43,454 nucleotides of DNA, from assembly GCA_020725385.1 (NCBI GenBank), contig DYFC01000057.1:1-43454 (forward strand). The letters run 5' to 3'. The notes under the pieces were generated by a model. That model did not search any database. It was not told the DNA's origin and worked only from the letters and a program-made list of their open reading frames with translations. The translations under genes were made by a program, and so were the position numbers. The stretch's first letter is position 1. Every line of letters begins with the position of its first letter. This stretch comes from Nitrospira japonica (GTDB taxonomy: Bacteria; Nitrospirota; Thermodesulfovibrionia; Thermodesulfovibrionales; SM23-35). Of the stretch, positions 42,082-43,454 are shown in pieces.

Positions 42082-43292
42082 AATGTCCCTTTTATAAAAT
42101 AATCCATAAGCTTCCAGCCTTCTTCAATAAACAAAACGTCCTCACGTAAAGTTATTGACTCATCAAAAGTATTATCTACGTTATTTTTTTCGTTGTTACT
42201 GTCGTAAATTACAAAAGGTACAGGTTCGTCTGTGTGAGTCTTAACAGCAACAGGAGTAGCATGATCGGGGAGAACTAAAATTCTATAATCTTTAAAAGAA
42301 GACATGCCACTCAATACAGTCCCGACTACAAGTGAATCAATATCCTCTATTGCCTTTATTTTGTGTCTGTAATTTCCGGAATGTCCTGCTTCATCGGGAG
42401 CTTCAACATGTATATAAACAATATCTACCCTATTCAAAGCATCGAGAGCAGCTTTTGCTTTACCAATATAATTTGTATCAATATATCCTGTGATACCGGG
42501 AACCTGAAGAATCTCAAATCCTGCATTAATTCCCAGACCCCTCATTAAATCAACCGCAGAAACCAGAGCACCTTCAAGATTATATTTTTCCTTGAAAGTT
42601 GGGATATTAAGCTTTTTCCCCTGCCCCCAAAACCATATGCTATTAGCCGGTCTTTTACCGTTTTTAACTCTTTCGCAATTCACAGGATGCCGTTCAAGGA
42701 CAGTTGTTGATTTCAACATAAGTTCCCTTAATGTATCTTCTCCTTCACCAACAGGCAGATAGTCAGCTATTTCTTTACCGGTAATATCATGCGGTGGTGT
42801 ACACTCAACATTAACCGGGCCCGATGACCAGACCATAATATGTCTGTAACTTACCCCCGGATAAAAATTAATTGTTTCAGAGCTAAATTCTTTTTGAATA
42901 TCATTAATAAGCTTTTTGGCTTCATCGGTTGTTATGTGATCGCTACTGTAATCTTCCATAACAGCCTTTGTTTTATCTTTGTTATATTTCAAAGTAACAA
43001 GATTACATCTATATGCCACATCATCTGGTTTAAGGTCTATGCCAATACTCAAAGCTTCCAGAGGAGCTCTTCCTGAGTAAAATTTACGTGGATTATAACC
43101 AAGAATATTTAGATTTGCTATATCAGAGCCCGGATGGAATCCTTCGGGCACAGTCTTGATTTTACCCGTAATTCCTTTTTGTACAAGAAAATCAAGATTG
43201 GGAGTATTTGCTACCTGCAAAGGGGTTCTACCCTCAAGTTCTTCTAATGGTCTGTCAGCCATTCCATCGCCAATTATTACTACATATTTCAT
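42078..43292 (-). CDS. apgM: Archaeal-type cofactor-independent phosphoglycerate mutase
   Basis: 404 residues. Interconverts 2- and 3-phosphoglycerate in glycolysis/gluconeogenesis. The alkaline phosphatase-superfamily metal site is visible: IIGDGMADRPLEEL (Asp9), GFHPGSDIANLNILGYNP with the nucleophilic Ser, YIHVEAPDEAGHSGN, and VLPDHATPVAVKTHTDEPVPFV. The length and the PGSDIANL motif are those of the ApgM family, not the ~510-residue bacterial GpmI. First gene of apgM-nth. AAGAGG precedes the ATG by about ten bases. The remaining 43293-43454 holds AT-rich upstream DNA and no gene I can support. Confidence 0.95.
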   Translation of the reverse strand: MKYVVIIGDGMADRPLEELEGRTPLQVANTPNLDFLVQKGITGKIKTVPEGFHPGSDIANLNILGYNPRKFYSGRAPLEALSIGIDLKPDDVAYRCNLVTLKYNKDKTKAVMEDYSSDHITTDEAKKLINDIQKEFSSETINFYPGVSYRHIMVWSSGPVNVECTPPHDITGKEIADYLPVGEGEDTLRELMLKSTTVLERHPVNCERVKNGKRPANSIWFWGQGKKLNIPTFKEKYNLEGALVSAVDLMRGLGINAGFEILQVPGITGYIDTNYIGKAKAALDALNRVDIVYIHVEAPDEAGHSGNYRHKIKAIEDIDSLVVGTVLSGMSSFKDYRILVLPDHATPVAVKTHTDEPVPFVIYDSNNEKNNVDNTFDESITLREDVLFIEEGWKLMDYFIKGTL

Positions 43293-43454
43293 CCGGAGTT
43301 TACCTCTTCTTAATTATTTTAAAACTTACATATATATTACTTCAAATGATATAACAATAAAACTAAAATTTAACCTGAAAAATGCATTTGAAGTAATGCA
43401 GATGTTGCGAAAAAATTTATTTTTCGATACCTTAGTGTACGTTTAAAGATGATT

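Overview
The window is AT-rich bacterial chromosome, gene-dense, with genes on both strands. It encodes a diderm (Mla-type lipid transport, an AsmA/YdbH-like protein, lipoproteins, a MacAB-like exporter) with anaerobic metabolism (two-gene 2-oxoacid:ferredoxin oxidoreductase, rubrerythrin-like protein, several radical SAM proteins). Glutamate-route heme synthesis (hemL) and an archaeal-type phosphoglycerate mutase fit a low-GC Nitrospirota lineage such as the Thermodesulfovibrionia. That assignment is an inference from gene content, not a search result.

Layout: 1-960 holds small unrecognised or decayed ORFs, including what looks like the first codons of a PIN toxin gene. 964-6.8 kb carries rmuC, a small wHTH-like gene, a divergent uvrA and, convergent to it, rimO. 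6.9-10.4 kb is a peptide ABC importer (lipoprotein plus two permeases) without ATPase genes. 10.45-12.94 kb (minus) is mlaE-mlaF-mlaD followed by a cyclic-nucleotide-binding-domain gene. 13.1-13.8 kb is a Phd/VapC toxin-antitoxin pair with a clear promoter and operator. 13.95-16.7 kb starts with a Fur-box-like site in front of a scrambled remnant of a MinD/ferredoxin ATPase fused to the start of a radical SAM gene, then methyltransferase, MBL-fold, NUDIX and a stand-alone LigD phosphoesterase-domain gene.

16.7-22.5 kb is the most eroded part: an AbiEi-like antitoxin with a cut-off AbiEii toxin, an orphan Rhs C-terminal fragment, two tiny membrane proteins and a 1392-residue secreted Rhs/YD-repeat protein whose C-terminal domain looks like an alpha-helical zinc phospholipase C/S1-P1-type enzyme. 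A 22-base identical direct repeat (16701 and 22432) brackets it, the right copy lying inside a DNA-methyltransferase remnant. 22.5-28.7 kb holds a B12/radical SAM protein, cystathionine gamma-synthase-like and threonine synthase genes, a PpiC lipoprotein and hemL. 28.9-33.4 kb holds a 51-residue ORF, a cysteine-rich gene that lacks any ATG/GTG/TTG start, a rubrerythrin-like gene, and an oxidoreductase operon in which a MntA/HepT toxin-antitoxin pair sits between the two enzyme subunit genes. 33.5-37.1 kb holds a YdbH-like AsmA-family protein, a lipoprotein carrying a YdbL/DUF1318 domain and an L,D-transpeptidase. 37.2-41.4 kb is a MacAB-like exporter operon (adaptor, ATPase, two permeases). 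41.4-43.3 kb (minus) is apgM-nth, the latter with a Cys-to-His change in its iron-sulfur motif.

Themes: toxin-antitoxin modules in all states of decay, several envelope-lipid systems, very tight convergent gene pairs with no room for terminators, and several genes without a Shine-Dalgarno sequence whose -10 box lies 5-7 bases before the start codon, suggesting leaderless mRNAs. No rRNA, tRNA, CRISPR array or complete insertion sequence was recognised.
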